From Clostridium sp. (GTDB lineage Bacteria; Bacillota; Clostridia; Lachnospirales; Lachnospiraceae), in contig JAMOZY010000002.1 of assembly GCA_023667695.1 (NCBI GenBank), forward strand, positions 24,229 to 88,228: 64,000 nt of DNA, given 5' to 3'. The notes beneath the pieces are model-generated. The model was not told the DNA's origin and did not search any database. It was given only the letters and a program-made list of their open reading frames with translations. How positions within the stretch are numbered: the stretch's first letter is position 1; each line of letters opens with the position of its first letter. Position numbers and translations under genes: made by a program. Below, in pieces: positions 25,194 to 33,583 of the stretch.

Positions 25194-25222
25194 ATTATAT
25201 TCTGATTCCGAAAAAAGGTCAA
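25194..25222 (-). promoter_or_regulatory. Sigma-A-type promoter of the 3D-domain gene
   Basis: Minus-strand TTGACC, 17-bp spacer, TATAAT; eleven of twelve consensus bases. Predicted leader about 62 nt, containing the tandem 11-bp repeat. Confidence 0.75.
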
Positions 25223-25329
25223 GCAAAAGGTGGTTTTTTCGTTTTTTTAAACAGCTTTTTATTCCATTTTTGTTTAAATTGCCAGTACTGTCCCGTTGGG
25301 TAACCACAACATCTTGTGGTTCGGCTATC

Positions 25330-25358
25330 TTTACAAAAAAATAGGAAAATGCTACAAT
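25330..25358 (+). promoter_or_regulatory. Promoter of rnpB
   Basis: TTTACA, 17-bp spacer, TACAAT on the plus strand, placing the start site at the 5' end of the RNase P RNA, near 25364. Confidence 0.7.
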
Positions 25359-25363
25359 CCTAC

Positions 25364-25750
25364 ATGAGTCGGACAGGTGATCGCGGCTGCAAAGCCGAAA
25401 GGCTGCAGGTGAGGAAAGTCCGGGCTTCATAGGGCAGGGTGCCGGATAACGTCCGGTGGAGGCGACTCCCAGACCAGTGCAACAGAAATATACCGCCGAT
25501 GATGATAAGGTGGAACCCACGAAGCGGAAGAATCCCTTATCCCAACGGTAAGGGTGGAACGGCGAGGTAAGAGCTCACCGCTTGTCTGGTAACAGGCAAG
25601 GCTCTGTAAACTCCACTCGAAGCAAGACCGAACAGAAAGCTATACAGCGGCCCGCTGTGCTTTCGGGTAGGTTGCTGGAGCCGGCTGGTAACAGTCGGTC
25701 TAGATAGATGATCACTCAACGACATAACCCGGCTTATCGTCCGACTCATT
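25364..25750 (+). ncRNA. rnpB: RNase P RNA, bacterial class A
   Basis: Catalytic RNA that removes 5' leaders from tRNA precursors. The ends pair to form helix P1 (ATGAGTCGGAC with GTCCGACTCAT). The conserved 5' core GAGGAAAGTCCGGGC, the GACCGAACAGAAAG region and the 3' core AACCCGGCTTATCG are all present in order. Length about 387 nt. No protein-coding reading is supported over this stretch on either strand. Confidence 0.95.
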
Positions 25751-25852
25751 TTCTTATCCTCTGCGATTCTGCAGCAAAGCATTCCAACCAGCCATTCCCA
25801 TAGACGAAATCATATCGATTCGGTTTGCTATTGGAAGCACCAACCATTTTAA

Positions 25853-25908
25853 ACAAAAACAAGGATTGGTACCCTACTAAACTTCTTCAGATACCAATCC
25901 TCCCCCTG
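25853..25908 (-). terminator. Terminator of the 240-aa protein gene
   Basis: Minus-strand GGATTGGTA and TACCAATCC arms (9 bp) around a 20-base loop, followed by TTGTTTTTGTTT. It lies about 105 bp past the stop at 26016. The other half of the 890-bp stretch from 25126 is taken by rnpB and its promoter. Confidence 0.65.
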
Positions 25909-26015
25909 TTTTACCCCCAATATACGAATGACCAGAAAACCAAGTTCGAAATCTGGCTTCTACAATGTCCGTCCGAAAACCATGCTGCCATTTCCCAAAC
26001 GATTCTCTGTAGAAT

Positions 26016-26738
26016 TTAGATACTATACGTTTCTAATTCCTGATTCTCCTGCCAGAACAGGCAATTCTGAATCAGAGAAGCGGATACATCCGGAAATTCC
26101 CGGAACAAGTCATCCTTTGTCGCTCTTTCACGCTTCACTGCCAGAAGCAGCTCCTGCAATTCCTTTATCACTGCAAGCTGCATCGAATGATTCATATAAA
26201 CCATGATGTGACGCGTCTTTTTTGGAAGAAATACTGCGATTTCATTCCATGCAGTATTACAATCCTCCAATACATACGGAGTCAGCAAATCAAATAAAAC
26301 GGGCTGCTCCTCCTCCGGAATCCCTGCATGTCTGGCTATAACCTGTTCGCATCTGCGCTGCAAATTGCCATGATTCACCTGATAACCATTTAAGCCAAAA
26401 TCATGAAAGCATTCCAAAAACATCTCAAACTGATGCCGCTGGGTATACTGGGACTGATTTTCAAAAATCCGAATAAATTCCCGGTTAAACTTCGCATACT
26501 TCTCATTCCAGTAAATAAAATTGAAGGTCCAGTATACTGTCAGACACAGCATAAAATGATCCGCGAAATTACTGTTATTCGAAAATGCAAACAGGGATTT
26601 CAGTTTGATGCCTAAGCGTCTGTAATCATTTTCACTCAGCTTCAAATCACTAATGGTTCTCACAGCGCGTATTTCCTGCTCGAAATACAACTGCATCTCA
26701 TGTAGGTCAAATCCTGGTTCTTGAATTCCCATATGCAT
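26016..26738 (-). CDS. Uncharacterised 240-aa protein
   Basis: No family recognised. The protein is predicted to be soluble and largely helical, rich in Phe, Tyr, Asn and His, with an aromatic central patch (VYWTFNFIYWNEKY, about 70-84) and no signal peptide. The ATG has GGAGG nearby and a good promoter 72 bp upstream, and a terminator follows, so it is probably expressed as a single gene. Neighbours are rnpB and the AP2-domain gene. Codon use does not look unlike its surroundings. Confidence 0.72.
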   Translation of the reverse strand: MHMGIQEPGFDLHEMQLYFEQEIRAVRTISDLKLSENDYRRLGIKLKSLFAFSNNSNFADHFMLCLTVYWTFNFIYWNEKYAKFNREFIRIFENQSQYTQRHQFEMFLECFHDFGLNGYQVNHGNLQRRCEQVIARHAGIPEEEQPVLFDLLTPYVLEDCNTAWNEIAVFLPKKTRHIMVYMNHSMQLAVIKELQELLLAVKRERATKDDLFREFPDVSASLIQNCLFWQENQELETYSI

Positions 26739-26809
26739 TCCTCCTTTATAATTTCACATCACATTTTACCCCCGCATCCTTTCTTCTCCCAATGTATGGT
26801 TACAAGTAC

Positions 26810-26838
26810 ATTATATAACTTTTTAACAAAAATGTCCA
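26810..26838 (-). promoter_or_regulatory. Sigma-A-type promoter of the 240-aa protein gene
   Basis: Minus-strand TGGACA, 17-bp spacer, TATAAT; eleven of twelve consensus bases. Apart from this and the repeat at 27044, the 487-bp gap 26739-27225 is AT-rich and I see nothing else in it. Confidence 0.65.
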
Positions 26839-27043
26839 TGTTTTTTCAAATTTCCTATGCAATTTTCATATTGCATACGGTAATATCTGCTTTTTTTCGA
26901 TTGATAACTCTTTTTCTTTTGTTTATTTTTATGATTCCTTTCTTCTTTTTTTATATATTTATTACAAATCCAATACTAAATTTCTCTCCTTTTCCTTGCC
27001 TAACCAGGGAAAATATACTACAATATTTTCAAATCAACAATCC

Positions 27044-27170
27044 CGCCGCAAGCAGTGGGACATCAAGTTTGAATTCTCCCAAGGGGCGGGGTATGTTGAC
27101 CCTCGCGACAGTCGCCAAATGTCTGCAAGCAGCCACTTGGCTCGTTGCTCGCGGGAATCAAATACGTAAG
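27044..27170. repeat. Dispersed repeat family 2, copy A
   Basis: Element of about 127 bp with two visible hairpins: CCCGCCGC/GCAGTGGG near the left end, and GCCAAATG...CACTTGGC enclosing CTGC-AA-GCAG near the right. Shared blocks with 32580-32712 include CCAAGGGGCGGG, TTGACCCTCGCG and TTGCTCGCGG. It lies just upstream of the AP2-domain gene. Confidence 0.75.
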
Positions 27171-27225
27171 ACAGTGGAAATCGACCGATGTATACATACT
27201 AAAATGAAAGGTTGCGGATTATCTT

Positions 27226-28032
27226 ATGGCATACTTCCCTGGTGTCACAACTGCATATCGAAAGGACGGCAGCTTCTATTACCGGGCTTCCATTACCTGG
27301 CATGGAAAGCACATCAGCCTTGGCAGCTTTGAGACACCAGAGGCGGGACATCAGGCATACCGGGAAGCAGACAGCATCCTAAATGGAATCAAACAAGCGC
27401 CGGAGGATTATTCCGAGGCATCTTCCCTCTCCCTTGCCAAATACATTTCGTTGGTGAATTTCCGAAACAATGGCGTATATATCAAAACTCCCATCTATCT
27501 GTATCCCGGCTATTTCTTATACTACTTAGAGCCGGATTGTGTCTTGAAGTTCGATAAGGATGATTTATTTTTCTACTCCTCTCATACCATCCAGCGCCGG
27601 GGCGGTTATCTGTTCATCTGCCATTACGGCAGCCAGTATGGTATTCTGTCCCGCTATGGCATACGAAGCTTTGCCGTAGAAGGCAGGGATTACATTTTCA
27701 TGAACGGGGATAACCGGGACTACCGCTATCAGAATATCAAGGTACTGAATCACTTCATGGGCGTCCAGGCAGAGCAGCAGCATGGAAAAACGATATACAA
27801 GGCTTCCATTCACATTAACGGCAATTATATAATCGGAAGATATGATACGGAAACCGATGCTGCGATTGCTTATAACAAGGCCGCAGATGCTCTGACCGCC
27901 CGGGGCTTTCAAAAGCAATTCATCCGGAATTATCTTCCACAGCTTTCCAGGGAAGACTATCAGACCCATTATCGTACCATTTCCATTTCCGATAAAATCT
28001 ATTCTGTAATAAATCCTTCTTCTTCCTCATAA
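27226..28032 (+). CDS. Two-AP2-domain protein with HNH-like middle
   Basis: Predicted DNA-binding protein of 268 aa. An AP2-like domain at about 5-52 (YYRASITWHGKHISLGSF) and another at about 178-222 (YKASIHINGNYIIGRYDT) flank a region that resembles an HNH endonuclease module at about 143-175 (YIFMNGDNRDYRYQNIKVLN). The histidines expected for catalysis are not obvious there, so nuclease activity is doubtful. Bacterial AP2 domains usually occur in homing endonucleases or phage integrases. The ribosome binding site is weak. It may be a domesticated homing-endonuclease relative acting as a regulator. Confidence 0.82.
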   Translation: MAYFPGVTTAYRKDGSFYYRASITWHGKHISLGSFETPEAGHQAYREADSILNGIKQAPEDYSEASSLSLAKYISLVNFRNNGVYIKTPIYLYPGYFLYYLEPDCVLKFDKDDLFFYSSHTIQRRGGYLFICHYGSQYGILSRYGIRSFAVEGRDYIFMNGDNRDYRYQNIKVLNHFMGVQAEQQHGKTIYKASIHINGNYIIGRYDTETDAAIAYNKAADALTARGFQKQFIRNYLPQLSREDYQTHYRTISISDKIYSVINPSSSS

Positions 28033-28075
28033 ACTAACAGCAACAAATCATTACGGTTTACAGGATGTCAGTTAC

Positions 28076-28915
28076 ATGAAGATTTTAAAAACCATAACTA
28101 CAGCCGTTCTTCCACTTAGTCAGGATATCAACTCCTCCTATATGCGTATCATGTCTGTGGTTCTGCTGACTGCGGTATGCTTCTGCTCCGCCGTTCATAC
28201 CCGGAGCCAGGTCATCAGAGCCTCCCGGTCTGGGAATACAACACCGGCGCTTTCCACAAATTATCGTGGGGAGCTTCCCATCTATAGTGTAGAAACCGAA
28301 CAGCCAGTGGTAGCGCTGACCTTTGACGCAGCCTGGGGAGACGAGGATTTGTCCGATATTTTAGCGATTTTAGAATCCCATCAGGCAAAGGTTACGTTTT
28401 TTGTATCCGGCGACTGGGTCGATAAATATCCGGATGCCATTCAGGCAATTCATGCTGCCGGTCACGAGCTTGCCAATCATGGAACCAATCACAAGCATAT
28501 GCCTAATCTAAACGAAGCAGACATGACCGAAGAAATCATGGAATGCCACCGCCGGGTCTACGCCTTGACTCAAACCAGCATGACCGCCTTCCGCGCTCCC
28601 TACAGCGACTGGAGCGATTCGGTGGTTGCCACGGCAAAAATCTGTGGATATTCCAGCATTAATCAGAATGTGGATTCCGTGGATTGGAAGGATTATGGAG
28701 CAGACAGTATTATTGAAACAGTGATGAATGACCCGGATTTGGGAAACGGCGCCATTATCCTTCTGCATAACGGTTCTGCCTACACCAGAGACGCTTTGGA
28801 TACTCTGCTCTGCCGCCTGGAAGCAGAGGGTTATTCCTTTGTCCGGATTTCAGACTTAATCTATACGGAACACTATACCATCGACCACACCGGCCGCCAG
28901 CTTCCAATTACCTGA
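28076..28915 (+). CDS. Polysaccharide deacetylase (NodB domain, PdaB-like)
   Basis: Membrane-anchored carbohydrate esterase family 4 enzyme of 279 aa, expected to N-deacetylate peptidoglycan or another amino sugar polymer. A hydrophobic anchor at about 22-40 precedes the NodB domain (about 78-260): motif 1 TFDAAWGDED with an Ala where classic enzymes have a second Asp, motif 2 NHGTNHKHM with metal-binding histidines, motif 3 FRAPYSDWS, and motif 5 IILLHNGS. The TFDAAWG form is typical of the sporulation-type group. It lies 43 bp after the AP2 gene on the same strand. Confidence 0.9.
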   Translation: MKILKTITTAVLPLSQDINSSYMRIMSVVLLTAVCFCSAVHTRSQVIRASRSGNTTPALSTNYRGELPIYSVETEQPVVALTFDAAWGDEDLSDILAILESHQAKVTFFVSGDWVDKYPDAIQAIHAAGHELANHGTNHKHMPNLNEADMTEEIMECHRRVYALTQTSMTAFRAPYSDWSDSVVATAKICGYSSINQNVDSVDWKDYGADSIIETVMNDPDLGNGAIILLHNGSAYTRDALDTLLCRLEAEGYSFVRISDLIYTEHYTIDHTGRQLPIT

Positions 28916-28982
28916 ATTTTCCTTCCATAATTCCCGTACAACAGGAAATACTAAGGGTACTGACAGAGAAAGGAGTCTGGTT

Positions 28983-29372
28983 ATGAAAAAAATCACAAAA
29001 ATCATACTAGTTAGTAGTTGTTTTACATTGCTTTCATTTGCCCTTACCGGCTGTAACCGTAACAACAACACCGGTAACTCTGCAAATAGCAACAATGTAG
29101 CAGAGGATGTCGGTAATGCAGTAAACAATGTGGGTAATGACGTTGGCAACATAGTGGATGATGCCGGTAATGCAGTAAATGATGCTGCACAGGGTGCCGG
29201 TGATGCCATCCGTGACGTTACCGACGGTGCGGACAACATGGTAAATGATGTCACAAACGGAACAAATTCCAATGGAAATTCGGAAAACGGCAGCAATTCA
29301 GGCAGTACAGAAAACAATAATACCAGCCGTTCCACAACCGGGCGTACCGGAAGAACCAATGTAGTCCGATAA
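28983..29372 (+). CDS. Lipoprotein with VGN/VND repeats
   Basis: Secreted lipoprotein of 129 aa with a lipobox LTGC (Cys24). The mature part carries a run of short repeats of the type V-G/N-N-A/D-V-x-N-V/D (about 38-90), predicted to form an amphipathic helix, followed by an Asn/Ser/Gly-rich linker and basic C terminus. AAAGGAG precedes the ATG and a terminator follows. Function unknown; the low-complexity make-up suggests a surface spacer or coat protein. Confidence 0.82.
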   Translation: MKKITKIILVSSCFTLLSFALTGCNRNNNTGNSANSNNVAEDVGNAVNNVGNDVGNIVDDAGNAVNDAAQGAGDAIRDVTDGADNMVNDVTNGTNSNGNSENGSNSGSTENNNTSRSTTGRTGRTNVVR

Positions 29373-29386
29373 TTACTGCAATGTGC

Positions 29387-29430
29387 AAAACCTGCCACTA
29401 CACAAGGTATGCCTTCGGTGTGGCAGTTTT
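29387..29430. terminator. Bidirectional terminator between convergent genes
   Basis: CTGCCAC/GTGGCAG stem with AAAA on the left and TTTTTG on the right, so both strands end in T. It lies between the lipoprotein gene (plus) and the two-helix membrane protein gene (minus). Confidence 0.82.
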
Positions 29431-29442
29431 TGCGCATACTTT

Positions 29443-29787
29443 TTATTTCTGATTCTTTCTTCGTTCCATCTCGTCGTATTGCTTATACATATATTGTACA
29501 CTGTTTTCCAACACATAATAATGCATAATATATGGTATCAGAAGCACCAGCAGAGTAAAAAGCAAGGCTGCAAATACCCATTGGGGATACAGCACCGTTG
29601 CAAGAAATACCATCACGGTCACCAGGGCAAACAGTACCATGATGATTTCATGAACCAGCCGCTCATGCATAAAAAACTGAATCTGTATCAGATGCTTTCT
29701 CTGCTCTTCCTCATAATCCACCCCATCCGGCGGATTTGCCAGTCGTTCATCTACCTGCTTTACATATTGCTTAATTTTCTTTCTCAA
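29443..29787 (-). CDS. Small two-helix membrane protein
   Basis: Unrecognised 114-aa protein with a charged N-terminal region, two hydrophobic segments at about 47-65 and 69-90 and a charged tail (YKQYDEMERRKNQK). The start is TTG, supported by AAGGAG 7 nt upstream. It follows the subtilase gene by 18 bp on the same strand, so the two are probably co-transcribed. Confidence 0.75.
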   Translation of the reverse strand: MRKKIKQYVKQVDERLANPPDGVDYEEEQRKHLIQIQFFMHERLVHEIIMVLFALVTVMVFLATVLYPQWVFAALLFTLLVLLIPYIMHYYVLENSVQYMYKQYDEMERRKNQK

Positions 29788-29805
29788 AGGGTAACTCCTT
29801 TCTCC

Positions 29806-31551
29806 TCAGATGGTATCTCTTTGGCGTAAGCTCTCAAAGGTTCCAAATAAATTCAGGGTTCCATATCCCCAGGAAGGATTCGGATAGCTTAACCCCGGCT
29901 GCCGGTCCGCCCCGCGGATTAGATATCGTTTCATCTGAATCCCACTCATCCGGTTAATATTGCTGCGGGACTCAATCCATTCCATCAACAGAGCCGCGGC
30001 ACCGGCAGTATGGGCAGCGGCAATACTGGTTCCGCTTCTTCTGGTAAAGCCATAGGTCTGATCCGGATTCCGGTTAATATCCGGTCCATAGACATTGACT
30101 CCCGGCGCCGCCAGGTCCGGTTTGATTCCTCCATCCCCAGTATAGCCCCGGCTGGCCTCAAAGTACAGACTTTCCGTAAGATGATTATAAGCAGTGGCAC
30201 AAATCGGTCCTTCTGCCGTAGCCGGCTCTGTCAGTGTAATCTCCGGGTCCGGCTGAAGAAAATACGTATCCTCGGAAACAAACTCCCGAATGGGCAGCCA
30301 GATATTATAATTATTTTCCGTACTTCCCGTTGCATAGACCCGGAACCTCCAGATGCCTTCCGTCGGCTCCTCCATGCGGATAAAAATCAACTGCATTCCG
30401 GATAATTCCTCTACCAGTACATAGGAAACCTCTACGACCGTCCGCTCCAGCAGGAAAACATAGCGCTGACGGTTTTGAAACCGAGGCGGAATCTGACCAA
30501 TCACCTCTCCATACGGTGATTCGATTCCAATGGCATAGGTATTGGGCGCCCGCCCCCACAGCTCCATGATAAAGCCGCTTTCCTTCGCTCCTACATTCAG
30601 TTCTACGGTTTCATAGGCCTCCTCTGCCATGACCACGCCGGAAAAATGATGCCTTGCATTTCCCTCATTTCCTGCCGGAATAGAAATCAATTCTCCCGGA
30701 TTAATATTCACCCGGTTCATATACTGATTCAAGGCACCCTGACCGATATGGTCACCGCTGTTGGTTCCTATCCCGATATAAATGGAAATCGGCAGCTTCC
30801 ACTTTAATGCCTGCTGACGGAGATAATACAGTGCCATCATAATATCCGTTTCCTGAAATACCTCTTCCGAATCAATAAAATAAAAATCCTTCAGATACTG
30901 CTTCGCCTTCTTTAGCTTCACCACAACAATATCCGCCATAGGCGCTGCACCGATGAATCTTCCAGCCTCGTCTTCTCCGCCTGCTATAATTCCAGACACA
31001 AAGGTTCCATGACCATTGGTATCCGTACTGGGTACTATCTCCAAGGGATTCTCGGATTGCAGCGCCTGATTAATCCTGTCCTCTGTGTATTCCGTTCCAT
31101 ATTCAATGGTATCCGGCGGCGTTCCGGTCTGAATCGTCTGATCCCAGATTGCCTTAATCCTGGTGGTACCGTCCGCCTGGCGGAACAGGGGATTCTGATA
31201 ATCAATTCCTGTATCGATGATTCCGACCAGAATATTCCGTCCCTTTAGATTCAATATGGGCTGATTCTGCGCCTTCAGGATTCCACTGCTCTCTACGCTG
31301 GTGGTATCCATCAGACCATAGCACTTCGGCACCATATAATACAACTGTGTAATCACATACATCAAGTCAACATCCTCACGGGACAGCGTTAGGATTGCAA
31401 GCTGATCGTCCAGAATCCTTACACATTCTCCCTGAAAATAAGAACGAATATCTCCCTGATAGCTGGAAGAAACAATATAGTCCGCATAATCATTGCTCAA
31501 TATACGCTCCTTACAATTTGGCACCGGATTGGCATTTCCATTCATATCCAT
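29806..31551 (-). CDS. Subtilisin-like serine protease (S8), Csp-like
   Basis: Serine protease of 581 aa with a complete catalytic triad: Asp113 in GIIDTGID, His181 in NGHGTFVSG and Ser509 in SGTSIAAAH. It has no signal peptide, a short N-terminal region in place of a typical prodomain (about 1-100) and an insertion of about 220 residues between His and Ser predicted to form a jelly-roll. This layout is that of the clostridial Csp germination proteases and their many Lachnospiraceae relatives. All three catalytic residues are present, unlike the pseudoproteases of C. difficile. A role in spore germination or coat processing is inference. Confidence 0.9.
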   Translation of the reverse strand: MDMNGNANPVPNCKERILSNDYADYIVSSSYQGDIRSYFQGECVRILDDQLAILTLSREDVDLMYVITQLYYMVPKCYGLMDTTSVESSGILKAQNQPILNLKGRNILVGIIDTGIDYQNPLFRQADGTTRIKAIWDQTIQTGTPPDTIEYGTEYTEDRINQALQSENPLEIVPSTDTNGHGTFVSGIIAGGEDEAGRFIGAAPMADIVVVKLKKAKQYLKDFYFIDSEEVFQETDIMMALYYLRQQALKWKLPISIYIGIGTNSGDHIGQGALNQYMNRVNINPGELISIPAGNEGNARHHFSGVVMAEEAYETVELNVGAKESGFIMELWGRAPNTYAIGIESPYGEVIGQIPPRFQNRQRYVFLLERTVVEVSYVLVEELSGMQLIFIRMEEPTEGIWRFRVYATGSTENNYNIWLPIREFVSEDTYFLQPDPEITLTEPATAEGPICATAYNHLTESLYFEASRGYTGDGGIKPDLAAPGVNVYGPDINRNPDQTYGFTRRSGTSIAAAHTAGAAALLMEWIESRSNINRMSGIQMKRYLIRGADRQPGLSYPNPSWGYGTLNLFGTFESLRQRDTI

Positions 31552-31579
31552 AGCATAGCAACCTGTTTATCTCCTTATG

Positions 31580-31735
31580 AATAGGATATGCGTCAGACAG
31601 CCTATGGGTTCCCGGTCCGACAGTTCCCATTACACGGTGAAGCAATCTATGTGCGGATAATGCGTACAGACCTATGAATTCACAAGTCCGGTAGTTCCAG
31701 CACCCCAGCGAACCATATAAGACTATGGATAATAC
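31580..31735. repeat. Degenerate tandem repeat of about 75 bp
   Basis: Two diverged copies share GGATA-TGCGT, CAGA, CCTATG, TTC, GTCCG and AGTTCC in the same order, and a third start GGATAATACAC follows. The stretch is the untranslated region upstream of the subtilase gene, downstream of the coiled-coil gene terminator. Confidence 0.4.
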
Positions 31736-31736
31736 A

Positions 31737-31776
31737 CAAACAGCAAGAAGCAGGCGAAACCGCCTGATTCTTGCTG
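31737..31776 (-). terminator. Terminator of the DivIVA-like gene
   Basis: Long stem CAGCAAGAA-CAGGCG / CGCCTG-TTCTTGCTG with one bulge position and a four-base loop, followed on the minus strand by TTTGTG. It lies 20 bp past the stop. Confidence 0.78.
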
Positions 31777-31796
31777 CTTTCTGATTCTATCCCTTC

Positions 31797-32465
31797 TTAC
31801 AGGAAGGTAAAGCCTTCCTCTTCATCATCATCATTCCCGATGAGCATACTCTCATCTACCTTAACCTCAACCTCGCCTGCATATACCTCATCTCCGGATG
31901 TATCTGCATCCGATGCCACAGTCTGCGCCTGAGCCGCCTCCTTCCGCTTCTTCTCACTGGATGCAATATCCCGCAGCTCTGCAAAAATATCCTTCGGCTC
32001 TTCCTTTTTTGCTGCCTTTGGTTCGTCAAAATCAAAAATCGGCTTTGGTGTAAAGCCCTTTTCCTCCTCTGCTGTCACAGTCTCCGTCTTTGGTCGTTCC
32101 TCCACCGGAATATCAGCACCGGTTTTAATCAAATCATCCGTCAGCTTGCCAATCCGCTTTTCCGCTGCTGCCAGTTCCTTTCGCAGCGCCGCACACTCCT
32201 TCTTCGCTGCCTCCAGTTCCACATTCGCAAGATCCGTCTTTTTCTGTGCTTCCGTAATATCACTCTGTAAATTATATAGCTTTAATGCATTATCCCGATT
32301 AGAATCCGATAACTTATTATTCTGGTCCTTTAATACCTGAATCTGAAGCTGTAACTCTTCATATGCACTGCTGATTTCATTCAAGTAGGCATAAACTTCC
32401 GCTCTATTCAGACCTAAGATTGCACGACCAAAGTGTCTGTCACTTGAAACAACGATTTCGTTCAT
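31797..32465 (-). CDS. DivIVA-like coiled-coil protein
   Basis: Cytoplasmic protein of 222 aa from the ATG at 32465 (AAGGAAGG upstream). Residues 1-40 (VSSDRHFGRAILGLNRAEVY) resemble the membrane-binding start of DivIVA/GpsB proteins. A coiled coil follows (about 35-110), then an acidic linker with PKPIFDFDEPK and an extremely acidic C terminus. It may organise the division site or pole, but the similarity is structural rather than a clear family match. Confidence 0.78.
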   Translation of the reverse strand: MNEIVVSSDRHFGRAILGLNRAEVYAYLNEISSAYEELQLQIQVLKDQNNKLSDSNRDNALKLYNLQSDITEAQKKTDLANVELEAAKKECAALRKELAAAEKRIGKLTDDLIKTGADIPVEERPKTETVTAEEEKGFTPKPIFDFDEPKAAKKEEPKDIFAELRDIASSEKKRKEAAQAQTVASDADTSGDEVYAGEVEVKVDESMLIGNDDDEEEGFTFL

Positions 32466-32579
32466 TCTAACCTTCCTTTCTATTGTTAAAATCACCAAAA
32501 ATACGCACTGCTTTTAGTTAGATTGATTATAGCAAATTCAAACGGAAACTTCAATACAAAGGTTTTACCTTTTCTGAAT

Positions 32580-32712
32580 CAAATACCCTACAGCAAGCTA
32601 CGGGGCATGTTCAAGCTTGTTCTTTCCGCCCCAAGGGGCGGGTATTTGACCCTCGCGGTATTCGTCAAATATCCATGCAAGCATGGCTATTTTCCTCATT
32701 GCTCGCGGAAAT
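32580..32712. repeat. Dispersed repeat family 2, copy B
   Basis: Element of about 133 bp with the same order of blocks as 27044-27170: a left hairpin around AGCAAGCT, CCGCCCCAAGGGGCGGG, TTTGACCCTCGCGG, a middle hairpin around TGCAAGCA and a right end CATTGCTCGCGG. Its right end overlaps the last codons of the YihY/BrkB gene. Confidence 0.75.
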
Positions 32713-33520
32713 AATGCTCCATAATATATGCATTTAGTTCTCCACCCCACAGTACCAGATTCATCATCATATACACCCATACCATTGCAATCGCCATACC
32801 GGTCAGGCTTCCATAGACCCTGGAGTAATTACTGAAATGATTCACATAAATGGAAAAGGCAAAGGACACGATAATCCACGAAACCGAAGAAAACAAGGCT
32901 CCCGGCGCCGCCTGCTGCAGAGTAATCTTATGATTGGGCAATTTTTTATACATTGCAACAAACATGAAAAACAACAGGACAAAGCCTACTGCTACCCGTA
33001 CACTCAGAATCAGGGTTGCAATATCATTCAGCCAGGACACCTTATTTAAGATAATATGATACAAAGAATTACCGAAAACGAATACAATCAGCAGAAGAAC
33101 CAGAGAGGCCGCCACCACCAGCGTATGCAGAGTGGCAATGCTGCGAAGTACAAAATAATTTCGGGACTCCTCCGTCCGGTAGACGGAATTCAAGCCATTG
33201 CTGATGGCGAGAATCCCTCTCGCAGCAGACCATAAAGCAACAATAATAGAAAAAGACATCAAGGTATTCCCGGAATTCTGAATCAGCTCCTCCAAAATTC
33301 CCAACAGCCATTCTTCGATTTCATTAGGTAACAGCTCCTTCAAAAGCAATAAAAAATCATTCTGGCTGATGGGAAGAAACCGGGTAAAGGTTAAAATCAG
33401 TATCACAAAGGGAAAGGCAGACAAAATCAAAAAGAATGCAGCCTGTGTTGCATAGGCAGAGACATGGTCTTCCTTTATCCGTACTAAAAATTCTCTTATA
33501 ATCCGTATCATCTGATTCAT
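32696..33520 (-). CDS. YihY/virulence factor BrkB family membrane protein
   Basis: Inner membrane protein of 274 aa with about six hydrophobic segments and the family blocks YATQAAFFLILSAFPFVI near the N terminus and GSLTGMAIAMVWVYMMMNLV near the C terminus. Once labelled ribonuclease BN, this family is now viewed as membrane proteins of uncertain function. The last four residues FREQ and the stop codon are formed by the right end of repeat copy B, so the element has extended or rewritten the C terminus. AGGTGG precedes the ATG. Confidence 0.92.
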   Translation of the reverse strand: MNQMIRIIREFLVRIKEDHVSAYATQAAFFLILSAFPFVILILTFTRFLPISQNDFLLLLKELLPNEIEEWLLGILEELIQNSGNTLMSFSIIVALWSAARGILAISNGLNSVYRTEESRNYFVLRSIATLHTLVVAASLVLLLIVFVFGNSLYHIILNKVSWLNDIATLILSVRVAVGFVLLFFMFVAMYKKLPNHKITLQQAAPGALFSSVSWIIVSFAFSIYVNHFSNYSRVYGSLTGMAIAMVWVYMMMNLVLWGGELNAYIMEHYFREQ

Positions 33521-33583
33521 GCTGCCACCTGATTTCCATTCTACCCGGTTTGACGGTTCTCCATTTTGATTCCTGTTCGGTTC

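Noticed and set aside
25167..25782. Minus-strand reading frames over the RNase P RNA region
   Set aside because: They are antisense to rnpB, whose conserved core and paired ends explain the sequence.
26721..27332. Plus-strand reading frame of 203 codons, rich in Phe and Ile, across the gap before the AP2-domain gene
   Set aside because: No ribosome binding site, composition explained by AT-rich DNA, and it runs through repeat family 2 and into the AP2 gene in another frame.
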